From Photobacterium rosenbergii (GTDB lineage: Bacteria; Pseudomonadota; Gammaproteobacteria; Enterobacterales; Vibrionaceae): DNA of 64,000 bases. This document shows positions 1 through 8,606 of the stretch, one piece after another. Each line of letters opens with the position of its first letter. The stretch's first letter is position 1. Made by a program: the position numbers and the translations under genes. The notes beneath the pieces are model-generated. The model ran no database searches and was not told the origin of the DNA. It worked only from the letters and a program-made list of their open reading frames with translations. The DNA is taken from assembly GCF_003026455.1 (NCBI RefSeq), contig NZ_PYMB01000004.1, positions 62,001-126,000 of the forward strand. Direction: 5' to 3'.

Positions 1-59
1 CAAGCCTTATTAATAAAGGTTTTTCCCGGGCCGAAGTCAGGGAACGGGTGACCAAGTAA
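1..59 (+). CDS. 3' end of an unidentified upstream gene (partial)
   Basis: A reading frame open from the first base (frame starting at base 3) ends with TAA at 57-59, giving the C-terminal tail SLINKGFSRAEVRERVTK. The stop lies only six bases before the start of the hydrolase gene, which suggests the two are co-transcribed. The tail is too short to assign to a family. It could also be chance open frame, but the compact junction and the charged helical tail favour a real gene end. Confidence 0.5.
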   Translation, partial: SLINKGFSRAEVRERVTK

Positions 60-65
60 ATAATC

Positions 66-980
66 ATGTTTCCGATTGAATTTCAGCTGTCTGAACAGCG
101 GTTGTCCGGGCTTGCCTCATTTCCTGTCGGGCATCCCATCGTCGACAAGCCCCTGTTAAGTGGTGTTTTATCACAAAAGCCAGTGATGCTTATGTTGCAT
201 GGTTGGCAGGATAATGCTGCCAGCTTTGCCCCTTTGTTTGGTCCGCTTGCTGAGCATTTCCATATTATTGCGATCGATTGGCCCGGCCATGGGCTATCGG
301 CACCAAGGGCAGCTGATAACTTCTACCATTTTATCGATTATGTTGATGACCTCGCACAGTTGGTTGATTTATTAGATCAACCAAGAGTGACACTTGTCGG
401 TCATTCAATGGGAGCAATAATTTCAGTCTGTTATGCGGCTGCCTTTAGCGATAAAGTGTTGGCGCTCAACCTCATAGAAGGTCTTGCTCCGCTATCAGAA
501 GCGACGCTAAATACAGTAGATAGGTTGCGAAAGGGAATCCAAAGCCGCCAGCGTTATCGTGCTAGGGCGCAGCAGCGCCAGAGTCGGTCAATGGCGACAC
601 TTCAGCAGGCTGTGGATTTGCGCTGCGCGGTTAATGGCGTATTACCTGAGCAAATTCAGCCGCTAGTAGAGCGTGCTGTGTACCAGCAAGATGGACGTTG
701 TTATTGGCGCCACGACAACCGCCTGCGGTGCGATTCGCTTTATCGGATGTCGCCTGATCATGCCGAGGCTTTGATTGCAGCGGTTAACTGTCCGGTATTG
801 TCTATTGTCGGGCAAACTGGCTATCAGGCGTTGAAGTTGGAACAACCAGCATCTTCAGGATGGCAGCACCTAGAACAAGTAGTAGTCGCTGGTGGCCATC
901 ATTGCCATCTTCAGAGCCCTGTAAGGGTGGCAGAAGAGATAGTGTCGTTTAGTTCAAAATTTAATGCATTGGCCCAATAG
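66..980 (+). CDS. alpha/beta-fold hydrolase
   Basis: A 304-residue alpha/beta hydrolase of the MhpC/epoxide-hydrolase type. It shows the oxyanion-side HG motif in LMLHGWQDN (about residues 42-50), the DWPGHG turn (71-76), the nucleophile elbow GHSMG with Ser114, and a C-terminal catalytic His candidate in GGHHCH (about 276-281). There is no signal peptide, so it is probably a cytosolic serine hydrolase or esterase of unknown substrate. It follows the upstream gene by a few bases and precedes fadD, so it may share regulation with lipid metabolism; that is inference only. The start ATG at 66 has no clear Shine-Dalgarno and may rely on coupling to the preceding stop codon. Confidence 0.85.
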   Translation: MFPIEFQLSEQRLSGLASFPVGHPIVDKPLLSGVLSQKPVMLMLHGWQDNAASFAPLFGPLAEHFHIIAIDWPGHGLSAPRAADNFYHFIDYVDDLAQLVDLLDQPRVTLVGHSMGAIISVCYAAAFSDKVLALNLIEGLAPLSEATLNTVDRLRKGIQSRQRYRARAQQRQSRSMATLQQAVDLRCAVNGVLPEQIQPLVERAVYQQDGRCYWRHDNRLRCDSLYRMSPDHAEALIAAVNCPVLSIVGQTGYQALKLEQPASSGWQHLEQVVVAGGHHCHLQSPVRVAEEIVSFSSKFNALAQ

Positions 981-1090
981 GCCAGTGTTACTTGTATGTT
1001 AATTGTGCTGTAATTGTGGTGTAAACACATGTTTTAAATACCCGTTAGCACAGATAGGCATCATGCCAAAATCAATAAGGAGAGTGCAAA

Positions 1091-2776
1091 GTGGATAAGG
1101 TTTGGCTTAACCGCTATCCGGAAGATGTACCGGCTGAGATCAACCCGGACCAGTATCCGTCGTTGGTTGAAATGTTTGAACAGTCAGTACAGAAGTATGC
1201 TGATCAGACAGCGTTTATCAACATGGGTCAGGTTATGACCTTCCGCAAGCTGGAAGAGCGAAGCCGTGCTTTTGCTGCCTACCTGCAAAATGAACTGAAG
1301 TTGAAGAAAGGTGATCGCGTTGCGGTGATGATGCCTAACCTGCTTCAGTACCCGATTGCTTTGTTTGGTATTCTGCGTGCCGGCTGTGTGGTGGTGAATG
1401 TTAACCCACTTTATACTCCACGTGAGCTAGAACACCAGTTGAATGACTCTGGTGCCAAGGCGATCGTCATTGTTTCTAACTTCGCCCACACCCTAGAAAG
1501 CATCGTTAAAAACACCAGTGTTCAACACGTAGTGCTGACCAGCCTTGGTGACCAGCTATCACGCCCGAAAGGCACTCTGGTTAACTTTGTGGTGAAATAC
1601 ATTAAGAAGATGGTGCCTAAGTATCACCTTCCTCATGCCACATCAATGCGTATGGCGCTACGTAAAGGTCGCCGTATGCAATATGTGAAACCATTTATGT
1701 CTGGTGAAGATACGGCATTCCTGCAGTACACTGGCGGGACAACTGGGGTTGCTAAGGGTGCGATTCTTAGCCACCGCAACATGCTAGCGAACGTGATGCA
1801 GGCAAAAGGTGCCTATGGCCCGGTATTGACCGAGGGCCGTGAGCTGATTGTAACCGCATTGCCGCTTTACCACGTCTTTGCCCTGACCGTGAACTGCTTG
1901 CTGTTCATTGAAATGGGGGGCCGTAACCTGTTGATCACCAACCCACGTGATATCCCGACATTTGTCAAAGAGTTGCAGCGTTACCCATTTACCGCAATTA
2001 CAGGGGTAAATACCTTGTTCAATGCGTTGGTTAACAATGAAGACTTCCATGAAATCGACTTCAGTGAGCTGCGCCTATCAGTAGGTGGTGGTATGGCTGT
2101 CCAGCGTGCTGTCGCTGACAAGTGGAAGCAAATTACCGGCAACTACTTGCTGGAAGGCTATGGCCTGACCGAGTGTTCGCCATTGGTTGCTGCTTACCCT
2201 TATGATCTAACAGACTATAATGGTTCTATCGGTTTGCCAGTCCCATCGACCGATGTGCGTATTGTTGACGACGAAGGCCAGGTGCTGGGTAACGATCAGA
2301 CCGGTGAACTACAGGTTCGTGGTCCGCAGGTAATGCAGGGTTACTGGCAGCGCCCGGAAGCGAGTAAAGAAGTCCTGACCGAAGACGGTTGGCTATCGAC
2401 CGGTGATATTGTCCGCTTTGATGACGAAGGTTTCCTGCACATTGTCGATCGTAAGAAAGACATGATCTTGGTATCGGGCTTCAATGTTTACCCGAATGAA
2501 ATCGAAGATGTGGTTGCCCTTAATAGCAAAGTGCTGGAAGTTGCGGCTATTGGTGAACCGCATGAAATCTCTGGTGAGGTCGTGAAGGTATGCGTCGTTA
2601 AGCGTGATGCCAGCCTGACTCGCGAAGAGTTGCTAGAGCACTGCCGTGAGCACCTGACCGGTTATAAGATCCCTAAGATTGTTGAGTTCCGTGATGAACT
2701 GCCAAAGACCAATGTCGGTAAGATCCTCCGCCGTGCTTTGCGTGAAGAATCCAATCAGCAAACTCAGGATGCGTAA
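1091..2776 (+). CDS. fadD: long-chain-fatty-acid--CoA ligase
   Basis: A 561-residue acyl-CoA synthetase that activates long-chain fatty acids to acyl-CoA with ATP, at the inner face of the inner membrane, for beta-oxidation. The AMP-binding P-loop [12 protein letters not shown] lies at about residues 213-224, with GYGLTECSP further on and the fatty-acyl-CoA synthetase signature region DGWLSTGD...DRKKDMI near residues 435-455. Length matches E. coli FadD. The start is GTG at 1091, chosen because AAGGAG at 1077-1082 lies eight bases upstream and the N-terminus [10 protein letters not shown] matches the family. A terminator follows directly. No convincing FadR operator was seen upstream. Confidence 0.96.
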   Translation: MDKVWLNRYPEDVPAEINPDQYPSLVEMFEQSVQKYADQTAFINMGQVMTFRKLEERSRAFAAYLQNELKLKKGDRVAVMMPNLLQYPIALFGILRAGCVVVNVNPLYTPRELEHQLNDSGAKAIVIVSNFAHTLESIVKNTSVQHVVLTSLGDQLSRPKGTLVNFVVKYIKKMVPKYHLPHATSMRMALRKGRRMQYVKPFMSGEDTAFLQYTGGTTGVAKGAILSHRNMLANVMQAKGAYGPVLTEGRELIVTALPLYHVFALTVNCLLFIEMGGRNLLITNPRDIPTFVKELQRYPFTAITGVNTLFNALVNNEDFHEIDFSELRLSVGGGMAVQRAVADKWKQITGNYLLEGYGLTECSPLVAAYPYDLTDYNGSIGLPVPSTDVRIVDDEGQVLGNDQTGELQVRGPQVMQGYWQRPEASKEVLTEDGWLSTGDIVRFDDEGFLHIVDRKKDMILVSGFNVYPNEIEDVVALNSKVLEVAAIGEPHEISGEVVKVCVVKRDASLTREELLEHCREHLTGYKIPKIVEFRDELPKTNVGKILRRALREESNQQTQDA

Positions 2777-2799
2777 TCGGATCCTCAATTAAAGATTAA

Positions 2800-2826
2800 A
2801 AATGCCGGCATCAAGCCGGCATTTTA
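2800..2826 (+). terminator. rho-independent terminator after fadD
   Basis: The stem AATGCCGGC / GCCGGCATT with loop ATCAA, then TTATT, lies 24 bases after the fadD stop. An in-frame ATG inside this stem could be mistaken for the start of rnd, but it is part of the hairpin. Confidence 0.85.
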
Positions 2827-2840
2827 TTGGTGAGATAACT

Positions 2841-3959
2841 GTGAATTTTGAAATGATCACCAGCCGTACGCGGTTGGAAACGGTGTGCCAGCAGGCACGT
2901 CGTCAATCGGCAGTCATGCTGGATACCGAGTTTGTCAGAACCCGGACCCTTTATCCTAAGCTGGGTTTGATCCAGCTGTTTGATGGCGAGTCTCTGGCAC
3001 TGATTGACCCGCTGGCTATCGACGACCTAGAACCATTGTGGGAGTTGCTGCGCGATCAGTCGGTGATCAAAGTCCTGCATGCTTGTGGCGAAGATCTGGA
3101 AGTGTTCCAGTACTACGCTGGTTGCCTGCCAGTACCAATGATTGATACCCAGGTGATGGCTTCGTTCCTTGGTTATGGGGTCTCTGCTGGCTTTGGTACT
3201 TTGGTCAAAGACTTCTTGGGAGTCGAGTTGGATAAAGGTGAAGCACGAACAAATTGGTTGGCGCGCCCGCTAACCGATCGTCAGCTCGATTATGCTGCCG
3301 CCGATGTTTACTACCTGCTACCGCTATACCAGAAACTGATGCCGTTGGTTGAAGCCAAGGGTTGGCAGGAAGCTTTGGCGCAGGAATGTGCAGGCCTAAT
3401 GCTCAAGCGAGTGAAGACCTTGGATCCGGAAAAAGCCTATCTGGATATTAAAAATGCTTGGCAGCTAAACCCGAAGCAACTGGCAGTGTTACAAAAAGTG
3501 GCCAAATGGCGGGTACTGGAAGCGCGTAAGCGTGACTTGGCCCTTAACTTTATTGTCAAAGAACTGCATCTGTGGAAGTTGGCCCGTTACGGTATTAAAT
3601 CCAAGGCTGTGATGGCCAAAGAAGGCTTCGATAACATGGAAATTCAGCGCCACGCTAACCGACTGCTGAAAATGGTTCATGATGTCGATGACATGCCAGA
3701 AGAACAGTACCCTGAGAAAATCACCCGCCTTGTGGATTTGCCAGGCTATAAGCAGAAAGTAAAACACATCAAAGATGTGGTAACCGCGGTTGAGCAGGAA
3801 ACTGGCCTGATGTCCGAATTCTTGGCTTCAAAGAAGCAAATCAATCAGTTGATTTCATGGGCGTGGAAAAAAGAACGCTCAACGGAACAAATGCCAGATA
3901 TGCTCAAAACATGGCGCAAGCCATTGTTTGAAGACAAAGTGTTACCGCTGCTTAAATAG
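2841..3959 (+). CDS. rnd: ribonuclease D
   Basis: A 372-residue 3'-5' exoribonuclease acting in tRNA 3'-end maturation. The DEDD exonuclease motifs are visible: LDTEFVRTRT (ExoI), HACGEDLEV (ExoII) and YAAADVYYLLPLY (ExoIII), followed by HRDC domains in the C-terminal half. The start is GTG at 2841 (VNFEMITS), because it aligns with the E. coli N-terminus MNYQMITT and has GGTGAG at 2829-2834. An in-frame ATG 39 bases upstream lies inside the fadD terminator hairpin and is unlikely to be used. A bidirectional terminator separates rnd from minE. Confidence 0.95.
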   Translation: MNFEMITSRTRLETVCQQARRQSAVMLDTEFVRTRTLYPKLGLIQLFDGESLALIDPLAIDDLEPLWELLRDQSVIKVLHACGEDLEVFQYYAGCLPVPMIDTQVMASFLGYGVSAGFGTLVKDFLGVELDKGEARTNWLARPLTDRQLDYAAADVYYLLPLYQKLMPLVEAKGWQEALAQECAGLMLKRVKTLDPEKAYLDIKNAWQLNPKQLAVLQKVAKWRVLEARKRDLALNFIVKELHLWKLARYGIKSKAVMAKEGFDNMEIQRHANRLLKMVHDVDDMPEEQYPEKITRLVDLPGYKQKVKHIKDVVTAVEQETGLMSEFLASKKQINQLISWAWKKERSTEQMPDMLKTWRKPLFEDKVLPLLK

Positions 3960-3978
3960 AATAAGTAAGCGGTAAAAG

Positions 3979-4015
3979 AAAAGCCCCGCTCAATATTATT
4001 GAGCGGGGCTTTTTT
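3979..4015. terminator. bidirectional terminator between rnd and minE
   Basis: The stem AAGCCCCGCTCAA / TTGAGCGGGGCTT has an AAAAG tract on its left and TTTTT on its right. It can therefore terminate both rnd (plus) and the min operon (minus), which converge here. Confidence 0.9.
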
Positions 4016-4029
4016 GCAACTGACCCAGA

Positions 4030-4293
4030 TTATTTCTCTTCGTCTGGCAGGGTGACGTTGAGCTCCAGAACAGAAAGATCTTCTTCTTTCTGGTCGAGGT
4101 TAACGGTAACCTGATCTGGGCTGATCTCAACGTATTTGCGGATCACATCCAGAATATCCTGCTTCAACTGCGGTAAGTAGCTAGGTGCACCCTGATCGGC
4201 AGAGCGGCGTTCAGCAACGATAATTTGCAGGCGCTCTTTGGCTACACTGGCAGTCGTTGGTCTCTTGGGGCGGAAGAATTCTAACAATGCCAT
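4030..4293 (-). CDS. minE: cell division topological specificity factor MinE
   Basis: An 87-residue MinE. The N-terminal membrane-targeting segment MALLEFF is followed by the anti-MinCD helix region with [13 protein letters not shown] (about residues 19-31) and then the beta-rich topological specificity domain. MinE stimulates the MinD ATPase and drives pole-to-pole oscillation so that MinCD blocks FtsZ assembly away from midcell. It is the last gene of minC-minD-minE, six bases after the minD stop. Length is standard for the family. Confidence 0.97.
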   Translation of the reverse strand: MALLEFFRPKRPTTASVAKERLQIIVAERRSADQGAPSYLPQLKQDILDVIRKYVEISPDQVTVNLDQKEEDLSVLELNVTLPDEEK

Positions 4294-4299
4294 CGTGTA

Positions 4300-5112
4300 T
4301 TACCCTCCGAACAGACGTTTTAGGAAGCCTTTCTTCTCTTCTTCAAGGAAGCGGAACGGGCGTTCTTCGCCAAGCAGGCGCGCAACAGTATCTTCGTAGG
4401 CGATACCGGCGTCAGACTCTTTGTCAAAGATGACTGGCTCACCTTTGTTCGAAGCATTCAGTACGGCCTGGCTTTCAGGGATCACGCCAAGTAACGGGAT
4501 ATGAAGGATTTCTTCGACATCGCCGACGCTTAGCATTTCACCCAGAGTCACGCGAGCAGGGTTATAACGAGTCAGTAGCAGGTGTGTTTTCACTGGCTCT
4601 TCAGCTTGTTCAGCGCGGCGAGACTTGGAATCAAGGATGCCGAGGATACGGTCTGAGTCACGTACAGAAGAGACTTCAGGGTTGGTGGTGACAATGGCTT
4701 CGTCGGCGAAGTACAGTGCCATCAGCGCACCTGTCTCGATACCCGCTGGTGAATCACAGATAATGAACTCAAAGCCCATTTCTGCCATGTCGTTAAATAC
4801 GCGTTCTACACCTTCACGGCTTAGTGCATCTTTGTCACGTGTCTGTGAGGCGGGTAAAACATAGAGGTTGTCGACACGCTTGTCTTTGATAAGCGCTTGG
4901 TTAAGGTTTGCTTCGCCATTGATGACGTTAACAAAATCATAAACCACGCGGCGCTCGCAGCCCATGATAAGGTCTAGGTTACGCAGGCCGATATCAAAAT
5001 CGATCACCGCTGTTTTCTTGCCGCTCAGTGCAAGACCCGATGCAATAGCTGCACTCGAGGTAGTTTTACCAACGCCACCTTTACCTGAGGTAACAACGAT
5101 AATACGTGCCAT
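4300..5112 (-). CDS. minD: septum site-determining protein MinD
   Basis: A 270-residue membrane-associated ParA-type ATPase. The deviant Walker A motif KGGVGKTT lies at residues 10-17, and CDSPAGIETGA is the Walker B region. The extreme C-terminus (GFLKRLFGG) is the amphipathic membrane-targeting helix. ATP-bound MinD dimerises on the inner membrane, recruits MinC to inhibit FtsZ, and is released by MinE. It is the middle gene of the minus-strand min operon, 21 bases after minC. Confidence 0.98.
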   Translation of the reverse strand: MARIIVVTSGKGGVGKTTSSAAIASGLALSGKKTAVIDFDIGLRNLDLIMGCERRVVYDFVNVINGEANLNQALIKDKRVDNLYVLPASQTRDKDALSREGVERVFNDMAEMGFEFIICDSPAGIETGALMALYFADEAIVTTNPEVSSVRDSDRILGILDSKSRRAEQAEEPVKTHLLLTRYNPARVTLGEMLSVGDVEEILHIPLLGVIPESQAVLNASNKGEPVIFDKESDAGIAYEDTVARLLGEERPFRFLEEEKKGFLKRLFGG

Positions 5113-5133
5113 CTTTAAATTCCTTATTAAACG

Positions 5134-5796
5134 TTATAGAGCCATCTGCTCTATGTTCAAATTGTTTTCAGCAAGCGAGATAACGACATTTTTTCCCCAG
5201 AACTCTTGTTGGATTTTGTCGCTCAACCAGTAGTTCCCTGCGATGGAAATGAGTTCTGGCTGTAAGTTATGGCAGAATATCTTTGCCTCTTTCTGACCGC
5301 TAGCTCCAGCAATAGCACGGCCTCGAAGGGTCCCGTAGACATGGATGCAACCATCGGCAATGATCTCTGCTGCTGCACTGACATGTCCAAGCACTATTAA
5401 ATCACTATTTTTAGCATAAATTTGTTGTCCTGACCGAACCGGATTTTTAATGATTTTTGTCGGTGTCATCACAGGTTCGGCGGCTTTGGCCTGCTTAGCC
5501 GCATTCATAATGGCGAATCCGGCCTCTTTTGCCTGCTCTTGCAGCGCACGTTGCTTACAGCCGCTGATGCCGACAGGGATCATGCCAGCTTCATGGACTT
5601 GGCTTTTTAGCAAAGCAAAATCGATGTCGTTACCGATCTGGCTGACATCAATGACGATGGGAGCTGCTGAAAAGAAATTAGGCGCTTGCTCAACTTTCTC
5701 TTTTAGAAAGTTGACTGCTTGCTGTATGTCGCCATCCACCAGGTGGAGGGCAGAGAGGGTAAAAGAGCCTCCCTTGAGTTCTGCAGATTTTGTCAT
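5134..5796 (-). CDS. minC: septum site-determining protein MinC
   Basis: A 220-residue FtsZ assembly inhibitor. The N-terminal domain (about residues 1-105) is followed by a polar linker around AKAAEPVMTPTK and a C-terminal beta-helix domain with CIHVYGTLRGRAIAGASG, which binds MinD. It is the first gene of minCDE and divergent from ycgL across about 220 bases that should hold both promoters. No strong Shine-Dalgarno is visible before the ATG at 5796. Confidence 0.96.
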   Translation of the reverse strand: MTKSAELKGGSFTLSALHLVDGDIQQAVNFLKEKVEQAPNFFSAAPIVIDVSQIGNDIDFALLKSQVHEAGMIPVGISGCKQRALQEQAKEAGFAIMNAAKQAKAAEPVMTPTKIIKNPVRSGQQIYAKNSDLIVLGHVSAAAEIIADGCIHVYGTLRGRAIAGASGQKEAKIFCHNLQPELISIAGNYWLSDKIQQEFWGKNVVISLAENNLNIEQMAL

Positions 5797-6018
5797 GTGT
5801 GCTGATGACTTTCGCTAAATTAGTCGTCCGGGAACGTTATCTCTTGGGTAACTTGCATGTTATATTCCAAACCGTATATCAGCAAGCTATCCTTGCTTTT
5901 GCGTTGGAAATTCAGACAACCGTCTCATCAAGTAGGCGATCCCTGACTCGAAGGGGAATGATTCCAGTTAATTGTTGTCTGACAAAATAGCGAAATTAAC
6001 GAACAGGTTACCGACAAT

Positions 6019-6303
6019 ATGTTGTGTGCAATTTACAAAAGTCCTAAAAAAGACAATACCTACCTTTATATCAACAACAAAGATGATTTCTCACCCGTAC
6101 CTGAAACTTTGTTGAAAACATTTGGTACACCTCAATTTGTCATGGTACTTAAGTTAGATGAACGTCATAAGCTGGCACAGGCAGATATCGAAAAAGTAAA
6201 AGCGGAGCTCAAAGATAAAGGTTATTACCTGCAAGTACCGCCACCCGTGCCAAACTTATTGGAGCAATACAAAGCGGACAAATCCGCCAGCAGCCAAGGA
6301 TAA
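6019..6303 (+). CDS. ycgL: YcgL domain protein
   Basis: A 94-residue protein of the YcgL family: N-terminus [18 protein letters not shown], central [16 protein letters not shown], and C-terminal [13 protein letters not shown]. The family is conserved in gammaproteobacteria, commonly divergent from minCDE as here. Its function is not established. It ends three bases before the following transglycosylase gene, so the two should be co-transcribed. Confidence 0.93.
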   Translation: MLCAIYKSPKKDNTYLYINNKDDFSPVPETLLKTFGTPQFVMVLKLDERHKLAQADIEKVKAELKDKGYYLQVPPPVPNLLEQYKADKSASSQG

Positions 6304-6306
6304 ACT

Positions 6307-7275
6307 ATGCATAAGCGATTGATATCGGCCCTTGTGGCCTTAGGGTTAGGATTATCATCGGCAGTTTATGCTGATGAGGGGTTTGATAATTATGTCGAAG
6401 GACTAAAAGTAGAAGCCCGGGAAAAAGGAATTTCAGAGTCGATAATCAACTCTGCTTTTGATGGCATTACATTTGTTGAGCGCGCAGTAAAAGCGGATAA
6501 AAATCAACCAGAGCGAAAATTAACGCTGGATGAGTATATTCCCCGTGCTGTTCCTGCCTGGAAAGTAAAGCAGGCTAATGAGCTTTACCGTAAGCATAAG
6601 TCGACACTCGATAAAATTGGTCAGCAATATGGTGTGCAGCCAAGATTTATTGTTGCTCTATGGGGCGTTGAAAGTAATTTCGGCCGCCTAATGGGTAATT
6701 ACAATGTTGTTGAAGCATTATCGACACTTGCCTATGAAGGCCGCCGCGAAGCATTTTTCCGTGGTCAGGTCATGGCGGCATTGGAAATATTGGATGCAGG
6801 TCATATTAGCCCTGAAGATATGAAAGGGTCCTGGGCTGGCGCGATGGGACAACCTCAGTTTATGCCTACATCGTTTTTATCTTATGCCGTTGATGGAAAC
6901 AACGACGGTAAGATAGATATCTGGCAGACTGAGGCAGATGTTTTTGCTTCTGCTGCAAATTATTTAAAGAAAGCGGGCTGGAATGATGAATACACTTGGG
7001 GGCGTCAGGTTTCCATTCCTGCCTCTATCGATGAGTCATTGATGGGAGTAGAAAAGAGTAAAGCCCGTTCATTATCTGATTGGCAGACGTCTGGTGTTCG
7101 ACGATTGAATGGCCAGGCACTACCCAATGTTGATATTGATGCGTGGCTTATTCAACCAGATGATAATCATGGCCGTGCCTACCTTATCTATGGTAATTAT
7201 CAATCTCTGCTAAATTGGAACCGCTCACATTATTTCGCCTTGGCGGTTAGCCATTTGGCAGACCAGATTCGCTAA
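6307..7275 (+). CDS. lytic murein transglycosylase, MltB/SLT_2 family
   Basis: A 322-residue periplasmic enzyme expected to cleave the MurNAc-GlcNAc bond of peptidoglycan with formation of 1,6-anhydro ends. An N-terminal signal peptide (residues 1-22) ends in VYA, with no lipobox cysteine, so unlike E. coli MltB it should be soluble. The catalytic glutamate lies in LWGVESNFGRLMGNY (about residues 117-131), and SWAGAMGQPQFMPTSF follows near residues 175-190, both typical of the SLT_2 domain. It lacks a C-terminal peptidoglycan-binding domain. It is the second gene after ycgL, and a terminator follows. Confidence 0.92.
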   Translation: MHKRLISALVALGLGLSSAVYADEGFDNYVEGLKVEAREKGISESIINSAFDGITFVERAVKADKNQPERKLTLDEYIPRAVPAWKVKQANELYRKHKSTLDKIGQQYGVQPRFIVALWGVESNFGRLMGNYNVVEALSTLAYEGRREAFFRGQVMAALEILDAGHISPEDMKGSWAGAMGQPQFMPTSFLSYAVDGNNDGKIDIWQTEADVFASAANYLKKAGWNDEYTWGRQVSIPASIDESLMGVEKSKARSLSDWQTSGVRRLNGQALPNVDIDAWLIQPDDNHGRAYLIYGNYQSLLNWNRSHYFALAVSHLADQIR

Positions 7276-7296
7276 TAGCGTTATATGACAATTAAG

Positions 7297-7320
7297 CCAG
7301 ACCTCAAGGTCTGGTTTTTT
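7297..7320 (+). terminator. terminator after the lytic transglycosylase gene
   Basis: The stem CCAGACC / GGTCTGG with loop TCAA is followed by TTTTTT, about 20 bases after the stop codon. Confidence 0.85.
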
Positions 7321-7498
7321 ATGCGTTTATGACAGTAACCTTACAACTAACAAGAGGATTAACCCTGTTAAAGGTAGGTATCAATTAAGCATTGGAAGGC
7401 GTCGATATAGGACTGCAGGTTAATTACTATGTGGGTGCTTAAAACATTATCATTAAAAATCAGTATCTTATGTATTTTTCTTGATTGTCATGAATAAA

Positions 7499-7529
7499 AT
7501 AAAAAACCCAGCAATCGCTGGGTTTTTTT
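7499..7529 (-). terminator. terminator after hns
   Basis: The stem AACCCAGC / GCTGGGTT is flanked by AAAAAA on the left and TTTTTTT on the right, so it is bidirectional in form. It serves hns on the minus strand, whose stop codon is at 7553. Confidence 0.85.
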
Positions 7530-7552
7530 AGTTGTTCGTCGGAAGATTTGAA

Positions 7553-7951
7553 TTATTTGATTTCAAACTCTTCTAGAGACTTACCTTCATCAAGTGCTTT
7601 TTTCAGTGCACTTGGAGTACGGCCTTGGCCTGTCCAAGTTTTCTCTTCACCATTTTCGTCAAGGAAACGGTATTTAGCTGGACGCTGTGCACGCTTAGCT
7701 TTAGGTGCTTTATTTAGAGTTGCAAGAAGCTCTTCTGGGTCAATACCGTCTGCTAGTAGCATTTCGCGGTATTGAGCTAGTTTCTCTGTACGTTCTTTTT
7801 CTTTAGCGATTTCTTCCGCTTCTGCTTCTTCACGCTCAGAAACGACAGTTTGTAGCTTTTCTAGTGCTTCTTGTAGCTGTTCTAGAGAATATTCACGAGA
7901 AAGTGCGCGAAGGCTGCGAAGGTTAAGTAGCGCTTTCATTGCATCAGACAT
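7553..7951 (-). CDS. hns: DNA-binding nucleoid-associated protein H-NS
   Basis: A 132-residue H-NS/StpA-family protein. The N-terminal helical oligomerisation region ([17 protein letters not shown] onward, heptad-rich to about residue 65) is followed by a basic linker ([13 protein letters not shown]) and the C-terminal AT-hook-like domain with the signature TWTGQGRTP. It silences AT-rich and acquired genes. The start at 7951 is chosen because [12 protein letters not shown] matches the family and AGGAAA precedes it; an upstream in-frame start would add 22 atypical residues. A long AT-rich intergenic region upstream is consistent with autoregulation. Confidence 0.96.
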   Translation of the reverse strand: MSDAMKALLNLRSLRALSREYSLEQLQEALEKLQTVVSEREEAEAEEIAKEKERTEKLAQYREMLLADGIDPEELLATLNKAPKAKRAQRPAKYRFLDENGEEKTWTGQGRTPSALKKALDEGKSLEEFEIK

Positions 7952-8322
7952 TTTTTTAATTTCCTGTAGGTCCAAAACTATAAAATAATAATAGCAGTGC
8001 CAATTCAATAATTGCAATAATAATACTTTTAATACGGCGATGCCAAATAAAAAATGACGAGTTTATTTAATTTTTTGTGGTTTATATGGTTCATTTCTCA
8101 TTTGTAATAAATTGTAATGCTCGGGATAAGTAAATATTCTTATCTAAAACCATTTCGTACTGATAAATATTTGCCATCAATTTCATATGTGAAAGCTATA
8201 ATAAAATGCTTGCAAATGAGTGTTTTTTGTCCGCTGCCGCAAGACTATTCACTATTTTTGTCATTTTTTTCATCTTAACTTGTTGCATTTGGATATCTAT
8301 TCCGTAGAATTGACCAGACCTA
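7952..8322. other. AT-rich divergent promoter region between hns and the lysine riboswitch
   Basis: An AT-rich stretch without a gene, between hns (minus) and the lysine riboswitch (plus). It must hold the hns promoter. Possible plus-strand elements are a TATAAT at 8197-8202, and TTGCAT (8284-8289) with TAGAAT (8305-8310), which would start RNA near 8317, just before the aptamer. These assignments are weak. Confidence 0.4.
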
Positions 8323-8509
8323 GACTAAGGGTAGAGGCGCATCGTCTATTAGTAGTAAATCGGAGGGTGATTCCGAAGAGGATTTACGAAAGGAGCCGAT
8401 GCCGAAGTAAACGCGGATTATCAAGCCCGTTTGCTGGGGTTGTCACCGAACAGGGACAACACTGCCATAGTATATAATTACATTAACTATGGAGCGCTAC
8501 TGTGGAGTC
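8323..8509 (+). ncRNA. lysine riboswitch (L-box)
   Basis: Several conserved blocks of the L-box aptamer appear in the right order: GTAGAGGCGC (8331-8340), GGAGGGTGATT (8362-8372), AAAGGAGCCGATGCCGAAGT (8389-8408), GGGGTTGTCACC (8436-8447), and a closing CTACTGTGGAGTC (8497-8509). GTAG (8331-8334) pairs with CTAC (8497-8500), and GACT (8323-8326) with AGTC (8506-8509), forming P1 with an internal loop. The block GGGTTGTCACC is also found in the E. coli lysC leader. It lies about 100 bases before an NhaC-family transporter start, where L-boxes are known in Vibrionaceae and Shewanella for the predicted lysine transporter LysW. Confidence 0.92.
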
Positions 8510-8545
8510 GGAAAAGGGTAACTTCTCTTCCTTATGCTCTTTCAT

Positions 8546-8606
8546 ACACGACAAGATGTCGTGTTAAACAGTAGATCTCCAACCAGGATCGGTTGTAGTC
8601 GAGATC
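8546..8606 (+). promoter_or_regulatory. candidate riboswitch expression platform: start-codon-sequestering hairpin
   Basis: Two hairpins follow the aptamer. ACACGACA / TGTCGTGT (8546-8553 / 8557-8564) lacks a following U tract. GATCTC (8574-8579) pairs with GAGATC (8601-8606), which touches the ATG at 8607, and is extended inside by CAACC (8580-8584) / GGTTG (8591-8595). The second hairpin would bury the only nearby Shine-Dalgarno-like bases (GAG at 8601-8603). With no poly-U terminator, control is more likely at translation initiation. This is inference from pairing by eye. Confidence 0.6.

Noticed and set aside
5790-5990. 66-codon plus-strand frame between minC and ycgL
   Set aside because: It lies in the divergent promoter region, overlaps the start of minC, and has no ribosome binding site or recognisable sequence.
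8546-8570. Hairpin after the lysine aptamer as a transcription terminator
   Set aside because: The stem is good, but it is followed by TAAACAG rather than a U tract, so I treat it only as part of the expression platform.
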